This document shows positions 54,124 to 63,062 of a DNA stretch of 64,000 bases, piece by piece (positions within the stretch are counted from its first letter, which is position 1; each line of letters starts with the position of its first letter). The notes below the pieces were generated by a model. The model searched no databases and had not been told where the DNA came from. It saw only the letters and a program-made list of their open reading frames with translations. The translations under genes were made by a program, and so were the position numbers. This DNA comes from Nostoc sp. NMS9 (GTDB lineage Bacteria > Cyanobacteriota > Cyanobacteriia > Cyanobacteriales > Nostocaceae): contig NZ_JABXKL010000069.1 of the NCBI RefSeq assembly GCF_017114995.1, forward strand, positions 24,979-88,978. The letters are read 5' to 3'.

Positions 54124-54702
54124 CTATTCAGCATCTAATCGTATTTTCGCCTTTTGAAACACCTGCTCAACAGTAAATTGCAGTCCTTCAAACAAAGAAT
54201 CTGTGAGTAATTCTTCTCCCATATAAGTTTGTGGTGCTGCATCTGGATAAAAAACAGTAATGCTTCTGGCTTTACTATCTACCACCCATACCCGCAATAC
54301 CTTAGCATCCAAATAGTCTTTGGCTTTAGCCGCCATTTGTCCAAAGGTTTGTCCCGGCGAAATAATCTCAATCACCAAATCAGGAGGAACAGGACAAGCT
54401 TCGTTTTCATCCCAGTTGGCGGGTAAACGCTCGTAAGAAATATATAAAATATCTGGAATTGGCATCCAATCTCGTCCCCGACGAGTTAAGGCAACAGCCC
54501 ATTCCGGGCAAACTTCTCCTTTACCCTCACACGATTGCTCAATAAAATTGAGAATAACCCGAGTAAGTTTCGCGTGAAAAAATTTTGGTGACATTTTAGG
54601 AATTGCTTGACCATCAACAAGTTCATAGGTGATATCTCCCTCGCCTGGTGGGAGATTCAAGAACTCTTGCAAAGTTAATTGATTTTTGGCTTGGAGTATC
54701 AT
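54124..54702 (-). CDS. Uma2 family (DUF820) endonuclease-like protein
   Basis: 192 residues. The DUF820/Uma2 fold: LTLQEFLNLPPGEGDITYELVDGQAIPKMSP, then DWMPIPDILYISYERLP and PPDLVIEIISPGQT, then LDAKVLRVWVVDSKARSITVFYPD, which contain the conserved E, D and (D/E)xK-like residues of the PD-(D/E)xK nuclease fold. The family is very abundant in cyanobacteria; its biological role is unclear. Start ATG 54702. Confidence 0.92.
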   Translation of the reverse strand: MILQAKNQLTLQEFLNLPPGEGDITYELVDGQAIPKMSPKFFHAKLTRVILNFIEQSCEGKGEVCPEWAVALTRRGRDWMPIPDILYISYERLPANWDENEACPVPPDLVIEIISPGQTFGQMAAKAKDYLDAKVLRVWVVDSKARSITVFYPDAAPQTYMGEELLTDSLFEGLQFTVEQVFQKAKIRLDAE

Positions 54703-54789
54703 GGCTCATTAATTCGTAATTGAAGAACAGAGCAACTAACTTTTATTCTGACTCCTGAATTCTGACTCCTGAATTCTTTTTCAAATTAT

Positions 54790-55947
54790 TCACATTCTTC
54801 GCAACACTTGCCGAATAATATCCGATGGCACTTCATCGGTAACTGTTACTACACCAATCTCTGTTGGTAAAACAAACCGCACTTTCCCGGCTTGGACTTT
54901 CTTATCTAACTGCAACGCCTCAATAATTGCTTCAATATCTACCCCATCTGGTAACTGAGTAGGTAAACCCGCTTTTTGAATTAAAGCATTTTGACGTTCT
55001 GTATCTTCCTTGTCCCACAGTCGCAAATCCACAGCAATTTGACCGGCTGCTACCATACCAATAGCCACCGCTTCACCATGATTTACTAGACGATAACCAG
55101 TCAAACTTTCCACTGTATGACCGATAGTATGTCCATAATTGAGAATTGCGCGTAATCCGCCTTCTTTCTCATCTTTGCCAACAACATCAGCTTTAGCTTG
55201 ACAAGAGCGCGTTAATATGCTGGTTATTAGGTCAGGTTTGACATAGCGGAGTTGGTCGAGGCGTTTACTTGCTTCCAACTGGGCAAACAATTCGGCATCC
55301 CAAATCACACCGTACTTAATAACTTCTGCCATACCTGCTCGAAACTCACGCATAGGTAGAGTTTTTAACACATCTGGGTCAATTAAAACCAAGCGCGGTT
55401 GATGGAATGCCCCAATTAAGTTTTTACCGTGGGGATGATTCACGCCAGTTTTGCCGCCAATTGCCGAATCTACCATCGCCAACAAAGAGGTAGGTACTTG
55501 GACAACATTAATACCGCGCAGCCAAGTTGCAGCTGCAAAGCCAGTCATATCTCCAACTACACCTCCACCCAAAGCTACCATCGTAGAAGAACGTTCTAGG
55601 CGGTTTTCCAAGGCTACATCATAGAGTTTTTGGATGGAATTGAGGGTTTTGTAGCGTTCACCAGGTGGTAGATTGCAGCTAGCAACTTCAAATCCAGCAG
55701 ATGTTAGGGATGTAATTGCTCTTTCGCCAAAATGCTTAAAAATCGTCGGATTAGAAACCAGCAAAACCTTCTTGCCCAGCTGGAGACTGGCCATCTGTTG
55801 ACCCAGTTGATCTAAACTCGAAGTTGCGTTAGCGTCGCTCAACGTTCGCGTAGCGTCTCGTTCGCGCAGCGTCTCCGACAGGAGAAGAGAAGTTATCACA
55901 ATCTCATAAGACTGCTCTGGTAAATTTACATTAATTACAGAAGTCAT
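54790..55947 (-). CDS. aroB: 3-dehydroquinate synthase
   Basis: 385 residues; converts DAHP to 3-dehydroquinate in the shikimate pathway, using NAD+ and a metal ion. Motifs: GGGVVGDMTGFAAATWLRGI, VQVPTSLLAMVDSAIGGKTGVNHP, the metal-ligand set Glu in GMAEVIKYG, His in NYGHTIGHTVES and His in VNHGEAVAIGMV. Residues about 19-44 (SLLLSETLRERDATRTLSDA and flanks) are an extra stretch encoded by a GCGTAGCGTCTCGTTCGCGC-type repeat, so the protein is about 22 residues longer than usual. It sits before the NAD domain, in a surface region, and could be tolerated. Start ATG 55947. Confidence 0.95.
   Translation of the reverse strand: MTSVINVNLPEQSYEIVITSLLLSETLRERDATRTLSDANATSSLDQLGQQMASLQLGKKVLLVSNPTIFKHFGERAITSLTSAGFEVASCNLPPGERYKTLNSIQKLYDVALENRLERSSTMVALGGGVVGDMTGFAAATWLRGINVVQVPTSLLAMVDSAIGGKTGVNHPHGKNLIGAFHQPRLVLIDPDVLKTLPMREFRAGMAEVIKYGVIWDAELFAQLEASKRLDQLRYVKPDLITSILTRSCQAKADVVGKDEKEGGLRAILNYGHTIGHTVESLTGYRLVNHGEAVAIGMVAAGQIAVDLRLWDKEDTERQNALIQKAGLPTQLPDGVDIEAIIEALQLDKKVQAGKVRFVLPTEIGVVTVTDEVPSDIIRQVLRRM
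55816..55893. repeat. Interspersed repeat inserted in frame inside aroB
   Basis: The sequence GCTCAACGTTCGCGTAGCGTC followed by TCGTTCGCGCAGCGTCTCCG is a palindromic interspersed repeat known from Nostoc genomes as a protein-coding insertion. It leaves aroB open and adds about 22-26 residues near the N-terminus. Confidence 0.7.
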
Positions 55948-55989
55948 TGCCCAACCCCAAACAAGCGCTCGTGGGGTGTATTGTATCGC

Positions 55990-56145
55990 AATCTAGGAAA
56001 TGGGCATAGGGCATAGGGGATTGGGGAGTTGGTAAGAACCAGGGAAGCAGAGTAGAAGTTGCACTAACTATTTCTCCTCTACCTCATGCCCAATGCCCTA
56101 TGCACTATGCCCCATGCCCAATGCCCAATACCCAATACCCAACAA
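55990..56145. repeat. Heptamer repeat downstream of petL promoter
   Basis: GGGCATAGG repeats on one side and ATGCCCAATGCCC repeats on the other face each other, so the region can fold into a long hairpin. It is the same heptamer family as 1059-1121. Confidence 0.75.
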
Positions 56146-56188
56146 CTAATGATTCAATAGATTTAGGAAGTATTCTGGAGAGCAATAA

Positions 56189-56284
56189 ATGTTTGCAATT
56201 GTATCTTATGTCGTCTTCTTGGGTTTATTCTTTGGCTTATCTGTAGGTTTGCTGTTCGGTCTGCGGACTGCCAAAATAATTTAA
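56189..56284 (+). CDS. petL: Cytochrome b6f complex subunit PetL
   Basis: 31 residues: a single membrane span starting MFAIVSYVVFLGLFFGLSVG and ending LRTAKII, the expected PetL form. GGAG lies about 9 bases before ATG 56189. PetL is a small single-span subunit of the photosynthetic cytochrome b6f complex in the thylakoid membrane and stabilises the dimer. The gene stands alone between aroB and the atp operon; a hairpin-poor gap of 230 bp follows. Confidence 0.85.
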   Translation: MFAIVSYVVFLGLFFGLSVGLLFGLRTAKII

Positions 56285-56514
56285 TCGAGAGGGATATTCA
56301 ACCCAAGACTATTGTGGGGCGGGCATCTTGCCTGCCCTCGATTTATCAATATCCTATAAAATCTTTACTTTTTTACTAAGTACACCTCGACAGACTTGGT
56401 AAAAGTGCTGTAGGCGTTAGTCTGTCGGCACTTACTCTCTGATGTTGACAAGAAGTTAATTGTTTTTTCCTAAAGTATTGTTACCGCATCGTGATATGAT
56501 TCAGCTGACTGAAT

Positions 56515-56994
56515 GTGCAGTCATCATATTTAACTGTACTGGTTTCAAGTCCCGTGAGCTTGTCTGACGAATCAATTGCGCCCACTCCGACAACGCAACA
56601 AGATGCTAAAACTGGTTCTGAAGACACAGAATCAGGTAACTCCATGCAAGAGTTCTATCAACTCTTCCAGCGATTGTTGGTAATCACGCTTGTCTTGACG
56701 GGGGTTATTTTTATCTCTGTGTGGATTTTTTATTCCTTAAACATTGCCCTAAATTATTTAATTGGGGCGTGTACAGGTGTGGTTTACTTAAAAATGTTGG
56801 CTAGAGATGTTGAGCAGCTTGGTAGTGAGAAAACCAGTCTGAGCAAAACTCGTTTTGCTCTATTTATGGGAGTGATGATCGTGGCAACTCAATGGCGTGA
56901 GCTACAGATTCTGCCCATTTTTTTGGGATTTCTAACTTACAAAGCCACGCTCCTCGTCTATATGGTGCAAATTGCGTTCATTCCTGATTCTTAA
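56515..56994 (+). CDS. atpI: ATP synthase subunit I
   Basis: Up to 159 residues; GTG 56515 or GTG 56554 (SLSDESIAPTP) may be the real start. Two pairs of hydrophobic segments (LLVITLVLTGVIFISVWIFY; YLIGACTGVVYLKML; FALFMGVMIVATQW; ILPIFLGFLTYKATLLVYMVQ) give four spans, matching AtpI/Atp1, which assists assembly of the c-ring. It is the first gene of the cyanobacterial atp operon, 61 bp before atpB. Confidence 0.88.
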   Translation: MQSSYLTVLVSSPVSLSDESIAPTPTTQQDAKTGSEDTESGNSMQEFYQLFQRLLVITLVLTGVIFISVWIFYSLNIALNYLIGACTGVVYLKMLARDVEQLGSEKTSLSKTRFALFMGVMIVATQWRELQILPIFLGFLTYKATLLVYMVQIAFIPDS

Positions 56995-57055
56995 AAAGTC
57001 AGGCTCACAAAGATAGTAATCCCAATCCTCGCTCGTTGGGGAAAATGCTTGAAGA

Positions 57056-57817
57056 ATGCAAATGCTTAGTGTCTTAAACGCCTTTAATTCTTTTCCCCTC
57101 GCCGAATTAGAAGTAGGTCATCATTTCTACTGGCAGTTGGGCAATCTTAAAATTCATGGGCAAGTTTTTCTCACCTCATGGTTTGTGATTAGTATTCTAG
57201 TAGTGGCTTCAATAGCTGCTACTCGCAACGCACAAAGAATTCCCAAGGGCATCCAAAATTTGATGGAATATGCCCTAGAATTTATTCGTGATTTGGCCAA
57301 AAACCAACTTGGTGAGAAAGAGTACCGCCCTTGGGTGCCATTTATTGGCACATTGTTCTTGTTTATTTTCGTATCGAACTGGTCAGGTGCGCTAATTCCC
57401 TGGAAGCTCATCAAGCTACCTTCAGGCGAATTGGCAGCTCCCACTAATGACATCAATACGACTGTTGCATTGGCATTGCTGACCTCATTAGCGTACTTTT
57501 ACGCAGGTTTTAGCAAACGGGGTTTAGGCTACTTTAAGAAATATATAGAGCCAACACCTATTTTATTGCCGATCGCAATTCTAGAAGATTTCACCAAGCC
57601 CCTCTCCCTAAGCTTCCGTCTATTTGGTAATATTTTGGCGGATGAATTGGTAGTAGCGGTGCTGGTGCTGCTAGTTCCTCTATTTGTACCTCTGCCTGTA
57701 ATGGCCTTGGGTTTATTTACTAGTGCCATTCAAGCCCTGGTTTTTGCCACCCTAGCCGGAGCATATATTCATGAGGCAATGGAGGGGCATGGTGGAGAAG
57801 AACATGAGGAGCATTAA
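57056..57817 (+). CDS. atpB: ATP synthase F0 subunit a
   Basis: 253 residues with five or six spans. The functional Arg lies in PLSLSFRLFGNILADELVVAVLVLL, the hallmark of the a subunit half-channels. N-terminal LEVGHHFYWQLGNLKIHGQVFLTSW and C-terminal GAYIHEAMEGHGGEEHEEH are cyanobacterial. It conducts protons to the c-ring in the thylakoid membrane. Confidence 0.97.
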   Translation: MQMLSVLNAFNSFPLAELEVGHHFYWQLGNLKIHGQVFLTSWFVISILVVASIAATRNAQRIPKGIQNLMEYALEFIRDLAKNQLGEKEYRPWVPFIGTLFLFIFVSNWSGALIPWKLIKLPSGELAAPTNDINTTVALALLTSLAYFYAGFSKRGLGYFKKYIEPTPILLPIAILEDFTKPLSLSFRLFGNILADELVVAVLVLLVPLFVPLPVMALGLFTSAIQALVFATLAGAYIHEAMEGHGGEEHEEH

Positions 57818-57966
57818 ACTTCTCAGTTGATAGCACAGTTCCCAGAGCATGTTCGCTCAAAACATCGCAAAGCGCGATTTAAAGAACCCGGTGCAGCGTG
57901 AAAACCACGTTTCTAATCGTTAACGTAATGTCTGTTAGTTTTGTAATCAAAGCAAGGAAAATCAAC

Positions 57967-58212
57967 ATGGATCCATTAGTGCAGGCTGCTTCAGTTCTCG
58001 CTGCTGCTTTAGCGATTGGTTTAGCTGCAATTGGCCCTGGTATCGGTCAAGGAAATGCTGCTGGACAAGCAGTAGAAGGTATTGCTCGTCAACCTGAAGC
58101 AGAAGGAAAAATTCGCGGTACTCTGCTATTAACCCTGGCTTTCATGGAATCCTTAACTATCTATGGTCTAGTGATTGCCCTGGTATTGCTGTTTGCTAAT
58201 CCCTTCGGCTAA
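57967..58212 (+). CDS. atpE: ATP synthase F0 subunit c
   Basis: 81 residues from ATG 57967 (the in-frame extension to 57898 has no support). Two helices: [42 protein letters not shown] with the polar loop RQPEAEGKI, then [23 protein letters not shown] with the essential Glu61. It forms the proton-driven rotor ring. Confidence 0.98.
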
Positions 58213-58394
58213 TACCTTAAAGTTTTTGTGAGTGTGGAGACGTGAACCATCACGCCTCTACAATCGAAATGTTTTGGGTATCTTAATAGTTCTAATGTTC
58301 AGTTGACCCTTATTGGCTATGGGTCTCTAAAATATGAAAGGTTGGATGATGTTGCTAGCCACGAAAACTGCTACTCCAGCCAAAGAGGAGACAA

Positions 58395-58826
58395 ATGTTT
58401 GATTTCGATGCTACCTTGCCCTTCATGGCATTGCAATTCCTGCTACTAGCAGCTTTGTTGAATGCAATTTTCTATAAGCCACTGACCAAGGTACTAGACG
58501 ATCGCGATAATTATATCCGAACGAATACCCTGGAAGCGCGGGAGAGCTTGGCTAAAGCCGAGCGCTTGGCTACCGAATATGAGCAGCAACTCGCAGACGC
58601 TCGCAGACAATCGCAAGCGACTGTAGAAGCAGCTCAACTGGAAGCTAAAAAAATTACTGCCGAGAAAATTGCTGAGGCCCAAAAGGAAGCTCAGACTCAA
58701 CGAGAACAAGCTTCTGTTGAAATAGAACAACAAAAGCAAGAAGCTTTTCGCACCTTAGAGCAACAAGTTGATGCTCTAAGCAGGCAGATTCTAGAAAAAC
58801 TATTGGGGCCAACTCCAGTTAGATAA
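58395..58826 (+). CDS. atpG: ATP synthase F0 subunit b'
   Basis: 143 residues from ATG 58395, where AGAGGAG lies about 5 bases upstream. One N-terminal membrane span (TLPFMALQFLLLAALLNAIFYKPL) and a long charged coiled coil (ARESLAKAERLATEYEQQLADARRQSQATVEAAQLEAKKI). It is shorter at the N-terminus than typical b' (about 163 residues), which usually start with about 20 more residues. The divided b/b' stalk is typical of cyanobacteria and chloroplasts. Confidence 0.92.
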   Translation: MFDFDATLPFMALQFLLLAALLNAIFYKPLTKVLDDRDNYIRTNTLEARESLAKAERLATEYEQQLADARRQSQATVEAAQLEAKKITAEKIAEAQKEAQTQREQASVEIEQQKQEAFRTLEQQVDALSRQILEKLLGPTPVR

Positions 58827-58904
58827 GCTAACTAGACTGGTTCTGTGAAAGCATACGCGCAATTGGCCCATAGTCCAGAGCGCAAAATTTAAGTGTCACA
58901 AAAG

Positions 58905-58980
58905 GCACTTTTTCCCCTTCTGGGGAAAGATACTTAATTTCCCTTCGGGGAAAAGATACTTAATTTCCCTTGGGGAAAAT
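58905..58980 (+). repeat. Three tandem hairpins between atpG and atpF
   Basis: TTTCCCCTTCTGGGGAAA (58911-58928), TTTCCCTTCGGGGAAA (58938-58953) and TTTCCCTTGGGGAAA (58964-58978) are separated by GATACTTAA. Each forms a short GC-capped stem-loop. They lie within the operon gap and may set mRNA stability or processing. Confidence 0.85.
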
Positions 58981-59014
58981 ACAACGTATTAGCAAGCGAG
59001 CAGCGCACTTGTAA

Positions 59015-59587
59015 ATGGGTATCATGGGGACATTCTTATTACTTGCCGCAGAAGCGAACGCTGTTCACTCTGAATTGGCAGAAGGCGCAGCAGAAGGTGG
59101 TTTCGGTCTAAACCTAGACATTTTTGAAACCAATCTGATTAATTTAGCGATTCTGATTGGCATACTATTCTACTTCGGACGTAAGGTTTTAAGCAATATC
59201 CTGAACGAGCGACAATCCAATATTGCCACTGCAATTCAGGAAGCAGAAGGGCGCTTAAAAGAGGCAAAGACTGCCCTTTCCCAAGCGCAAGAGCAGTTGA
59301 AGCAATCTCAGGCAGAGGCAGAACGCATCCGCCAATCTGCCACAGAAAACGCCCAAAAGACGAAAGAAGCCTTGTTAGCGAAGGCAGTGCAAGACGTAGA
59401 ACGCTTGAAACAAACAGCAGCAGCAGATTTAAACACTGAAACCGATCGAGCGATCGCTCAACTGCGGCAACGGGTAGCTACACTAGCATTGCAAAAAGTC
59501 GAATCGCAACTCAAAAGCGGGATTGCCGACGATGCTCAACAAGGTTTAATTGACCGCAGCATCGCACAACTGGGAGGCAATGTATGA
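59015..59587 (+). CDS. atpF: ATP synthase F0 subunit b
   Basis: 190 residues. A signal-like N-terminus (MGIMGTFLLLAAEANA) precedes the membrane span (LINLAILIGILFYFGRKVL), and an extended coiled coil follows (AIQEAEGRLKEAKTALSQAQEQLKQSQAEAERIRQSATENAQ). It forms the peripheral stalk with b'. The last codons overlap atpH by 4 bases. Confidence 0.95.
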   Translation: MGIMGTFLLLAAEANAVHSELAEGAAEGGFGLNLDIFETNLINLAILIGILFYFGRKVLSNILNERQSNIATAIQEAEGRLKEAKTALSQAQEQLKQSQAEAERIRQSATENAQKTKEALLAKAVQDVERLKQTAAADLNTETDRAIAQLRQRVATLALQKVESQLKSGIADDAQQGLIDRSIAQLGGNV

Positions 59588-60138
59588 CAAGTCAGGTAGC
59601 GTCAGCCGAAGTAGCCCAACCTTACGCACAGGCACTTTTGTCAATAGCACAATCGAAAAACTTGACAGAAGAATTCGGGGAAGATGCGCGTACTTTCCTG
59701 GGACTGCTCAGGGCAGACAAACAGCTACACAACTTCTTCAGCAACCCGTTTATTCAGTCTGAGAACAAAAAAGCTCTCATCAAACAAATACTCGGTGAAG
59801 GCGCTAATCCCTACTTACGCAATTTTTTGCTGATACTGGTAGATAAGCGGCGCATTGCATTCTTGGAAGATATTTTTCAACAGTATCTGGCGCTGTTGCG
59901 GCAGCTGAATCAAACCGTATTAGCGGAAGTAATTTCAGCCGTTCCCCTCACAGAAGCTCAACAGCAGGCAATCATCCAAAAGGTCATCGCTATCTCCAAT
60001 GCTCACCAGGTAGAACTAGAAACCAGGGTAGACAGCGAGTTAATTGGTGGTGTGATCATTAAAGTAGGTTCACAGGTAATTGACGCTAGTATCCGGGGTC
60101 AGTTGCGCCGCCTTTCATTGCGCCTAACTAATAGCTAG
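59584..60138 (+). CDS. atpH: ATP synthase F1 subunit delta
   Basis: 184 residues with the delta/OSCP fold: VAQPYAQALLSIAQSKNLTEEFGEDARTFLGLL, LRNFLLILVDKRRIAFLEDIFQQYLALL and the C-terminal VDSELIGGVIIKVGSQVIDASIRGQLRRLSLRL motif. It caps the F1 head and binds b/b'. The start overlaps the atpF stop, so translation is coupled. Confidence 0.96.
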   Translation: MTSQVASAEVAQPYAQALLSIAQSKNLTEEFGEDARTFLGLLRADKQLHNFFSNPFIQSENKKALIKQILGEGANPYLRNFLLILVDKRRIAFLEDIFQQYLALLRQLNQTVLAEVISAVPLTEAQQQAIIQKVIAISNAHQVELETRVDSELIGGVIIKVGSQVIDASIRGQLRRLSLRLTNS

Positions 60139-60290
60139 AAGTTAGGAGTTAGGAGTTAAGAGTTAGGAGTTAAGAGTTAAGTAAATAGTAATTTATTTTG
60201 ACTTTTAACTTTTAAGCTTTGCTTTTTTAACTCATCACTCTTAACTCATCACTCCTAACTATTGAATTTTTCCGTCTCGAAAGCAAAAAA
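60139..60290. repeat. Inverted heptamer repeat between atpH and atpA
   Basis: AGTTAGGAGTTAAGAGTT-type repeats at 60139-60182 face CTAACTCATCACTCTTAACT-type repeats at about 60228-60260 in inverted orientation, so the intercistronic RNA can form a long imperfect hairpin. Confidence 0.8.
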
Positions 60291-60299
60291 GATAGACAC

Positions 60300-61820
60300 A
60301 TGAGCATATCAATTAGACCTGACGAAATTAGCAGCATTATCCAACAACAAATCGAGCAATACGATCAAGAGGTCAAAGTTGCTAACGTTGGTACTGTTCT
60401 CCAAGTTGGTGACGGTATTGCCCGGATTTATGGTCTGGAAAAGGCTATGTCTGGTGAACTTTTGGAATTTGAAGATGGCACAATTGGCATCGCCCAGAAC
60501 TTAGAAGAAGACAACGTGGGCGCGGTGCTGATGGGTGAAGGGCTGGAAATTCAAGAAGGTAGTTCTGTAACTGCTACTGGTAGAATTGCCCAGATCCCAG
60601 TAGGAGAAGCCCTAATTGGACGAGTTGTAGATGCCTTGGGGCGTCCTATCGATGGTAAAGGAGACATCAAGTCCCCAGAAAGCCGTTTGATTGAATCTCC
60701 AGCACCCGGTATCATTGCCCGTCGGTCTGTACACGAACCCATGCAAACGGGTATTACAGCTATTGACTCAATGATTCCCATTGGTCGTGGTCAGCGGGAA
60801 TTGATTATTGGCGATCGCCAAACTGGAAAAACTGCGATCGCGATCGACACCATCATCAACCAAAAAGAAGAAGATGTAATTTGTGTCTACGTTGCGATCG
60901 GTCAAAAGGCTTCCACAGTTGCTAACGTGGTGCAAACATTGCAAGAAAAAGGCGCAATGGATTACACCATCGTCGTCGCCGCTAGCGCCAGTGAACCTGC
61001 AACCCTACAATACCTAGCTCCCTACACAGGCGCAACTATTGCTGAGTACTTCATGTACAAAGGCAAAGCTACCCTGGTAATTTATGATGACCTTTCCAAG
61101 CAAGCCCAAGCTTATCGCCAAATGTCCCTATTGCTGCGTCGTCCACCCGGACGCGAAGCTTACCCTGGAGATGTATTCTACATCCACTCCCGTTTGTTAG
61201 AAAGAGCCGCAAAACTGAGTGACGAATTAGGTAAAGGCAGTATGACCGCCCTACCAATTATCGAAACCCAAGCTGGTGACGTTTCAGCATACATCCCCAC
61301 CAACGTAATTTCGATTACCGATGGTCAGATATTTTTGTCTTCTGACTTGTTTAACGCTGGTATCCGTCCCGCTGTAAACCCCGGTATTTCCGTATCCCGC
61401 GTAGGTTCTGCGGCTCAAACCAAGGCAATGAAAAAAGTTGCCGGTAAGATTAAATTGGAACTAGCCCAATTTGACGACCTGCAAGCCTTCGCTCAATTTG
61501 CTTCCGACTTAGATAAAGCCACTCAAGACCAGTTGGCACGGGGTCAACGGTTGCGCGAACTCCTCAAGCAGCCACAAAATTCGCCACTCTCGGTATACGA
61601 GCAAGTAGCAATTTTATATGCTGGTATTAATGGTTACTTAGATGATGTACCTGTAAATCAAGTAACTACCTTCACCGCCGGTTTACGTGAGTACTTAAAG
61701 ACTGGGAAAACCCAGTATGTCCAAGGAGTACAAGCATCTAAAGCACTAGGTGACGCAGAAGAAGCTGCTTTGAAGGAAGCACTTACCGAATACAAGAAGA
61801 CCTTCAAAGCGACAGCGTAA
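60300..61820 (+). CDS. atpA: ATP synthase F1 subunit alpha
   Basis: 506 residues, full length. Walker A GDRQTGKT (residues about 170-177), VVAASASEPATLQYLAPYTGATIAEYFMYKGK, LVIYDDLSKQAQAYRQMSLLLRRPPGREAYPGDVFYIHSRLLERA and the alpha-specific arginine-finger region ISVSRVGSAAQTKAMKK. It forms the non-catalytic nucleotide sites of the F1 head. Flanked by heptamer repeats, unlike the other genes of the operon. Confidence 0.98.
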   Translation: MSISIRPDEISSIIQQQIEQYDQEVKVANVGTVLQVGDGIARIYGLEKAMSGELLEFEDGTIGIAQNLEEDNVGAVLMGEGLEIQEGSSVTATGRIAQIPVGEALIGRVVDALGRPIDGKGDIKSPESRLIESPAPGIIARRSVHEPMQTGITAIDSMIPIGRGQRELIIGDRQTGKTAIAIDTIINQKEEDVICVYVAIGQKASTVANVVQTLQEKGAMDYTIVVAASASEPATLQYLAPYTGATIAEYFMYKGKATLVIYDDLSKQAQAYRQMSLLLRRPPGREAYPGDVFYIHSRLLERAAKLSDELGKGSMTALPIIETQAGDVSAYIPTNVISITDGQIFLSSDLFNAGIRPAVNPGISVSRVGSAAQTKAMKKVAGKIKLELAQFDDLQAFAQFASDLDKATQDQLARGQRLRELLKQPQNSPLSVYEQVAILYAGINGYLDDVPVNQVTTFTAGLREYLKTGKTQYVQGVQASKALGDAEEAALKEALTEYKKTFKATA

Positions 61821-61824
61821 TTAA

Positions 61825-61912
61825 AGTGAGGAGTGAAGAGTTAAGAGTTAAAAGTTAATGAAATACTCCTAGCTCTTAACTCCTAACTCCTAACTCCTAA
61901 CTCCTAACTCAA
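61825..61912. repeat. Heptamer repeat between atpA and atpC
   Basis: GAGGAGTGAAGAGTTAAGAG faces about five copies of TCCTAAC (61870-61912); again an inverted heptamer pair capable of a hairpin, immediately before the atpC start. Confidence 0.8.
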
Positions 61913-61916
61913 GAAT

Positions 61917-62864
61917 ATGGCCAATTTAAAAGCAATACGCGATCGCATTCAGTCGGTCAAAAACACCAAAAAAATCACAGAAGCCATGCGCCTAGTTGCG
62001 GCAGCTAGAGTGCGCCGGGCGCAAGAACAAGTACTAGCAACTCGCCCCTTTGCCGATCGCTTGGCACAAGTATTGTATGGTTTGCAAAGCCGTCTGCGCT
62101 TTGAAGAAGCAAACCTACCACTACTGAAAAAACGCCAAGTTAAGTCAGTCGGGTTGTTGGTTATTTCAGGCGATCGCGGTCTATGCGGCGGCTACAATAA
62201 TAACGTTATCCGTCGTGCAGAAAACCGCGCCAAAGAAATTAAGGCAGAAGGTTTAAACTATCAATTTGTACTTGTCGGACGCAAAGCTACACAGTACTTT
62301 CAACGCCGCGATCAGCCAATTGATGCTACTTACAGCGGCTTAGAGCAAATTCCCACCGCAGCGGAAGCTAATCAGATTGCTGACCAACTACTTTCCTTGT
62401 TCCTTTCGGAAGAAGTTGACCGCATCGAATTAATCTATACCAGATTCCTTTCATTAGTTAGCTCCCGTCCTGTGATCCAAACCCTACTACCTCTTGATCC
62501 ACAAGGTCTAGAAGCAGCCGATGATGAAGTCTTCCGCTTGACAACCCGTGGCGGTAAATTTGAAGTCGAACGGGAGAAAGTGACTAGCCAAGTCCGCACG
62601 TTGGCTCCTGACATGATCTTCGAGCAAGATCCAGTGCAGATTCTCGATTCTCTATTGCCCCTGTATCTGAGTAACCAGTTATTGCGGGCGCTGCAAGAAT
62701 CGGCGGCTAGTGAACTAGCAGCGCGGATGACAGCCATGAGTAATGCCAGTGAAAATGCTGGTGAGCTGATTAACACCCTCACGCTGTCTTACAACAAAGC
62801 CCGACAAGCTGCAATTACCCAAGAACTCCTTGAGGTTGTAGGTGGTGCTGAAGCACTAACTTAG
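61917..62864 (+). CDS. atpC: ATP synthase F1 subunit gamma
   Basis: 315 residues. The N-terminal helix LKAIRDRIQSVKNTKKITEAMRLVAAARVRRAQ and C-terminal LAARMTAMSNASENAGELINTLTLSYNKARQAAITQELLEVVGGAEAL form the rotor shaft. The central region LVISGDRGLCGGYNNNVIRRAE is conserved. The cyanobacterial gamma lacks the chloroplast redox cysteine insertion, as seen here. Last gene of the operon. Confidence 0.97.
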   Translation: MANLKAIRDRIQSVKNTKKITEAMRLVAAARVRRAQEQVLATRPFADRLAQVLYGLQSRLRFEEANLPLLKKRQVKSVGLLVISGDRGLCGGYNNNVIRRAENRAKEIKAEGLNYQFVLVGRKATQYFQRRDQPIDATYSGLEQIPTAAEANQIADQLLSLFLSEEVDRIELIYTRFLSLVSSRPVIQTLLPLDPQGLEAADDEVFRLTTRGGKFEVEREKVTSQVRTLAPDMIFEQDPVQILDSLLPLYLSNQLLRALQESAASELAARMTAMSNASENAGELINTLTLSYNKARQAAITQELLEVVGGAEALT

Positions 62865-62902
62865 GGTATAGCTAATTATTTATTTGTAGTGAGTTCTAAT
62901 AT

Positions 62903-62947
62903 ATAGCCAATTGCTAATTATTTTAAGATTAGCGATTGGCTATTTTT
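62903..62947 (+). terminator. Terminator of the atp operon
   Basis: ATAGCCAATTGCTAAT (62903-62918) and ATTAGCGATTGGCTAT (62928-62943) form a 16-bp stem with one mismatch and a 9-base loop, followed by a T-run, 38 bp after the atpC stop. Confidence 0.9.
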
Positions 62948-63062
62948 AGTATTTGGGACTTTTAACTAAATACTCTGCAAGCTTTTACTTGACATCTGGA
63001 ACCACAAAGGCGAATCTTTATTGATTTAGAGTTGCCTATCGAAGATTTTAAAATAGAGAACA

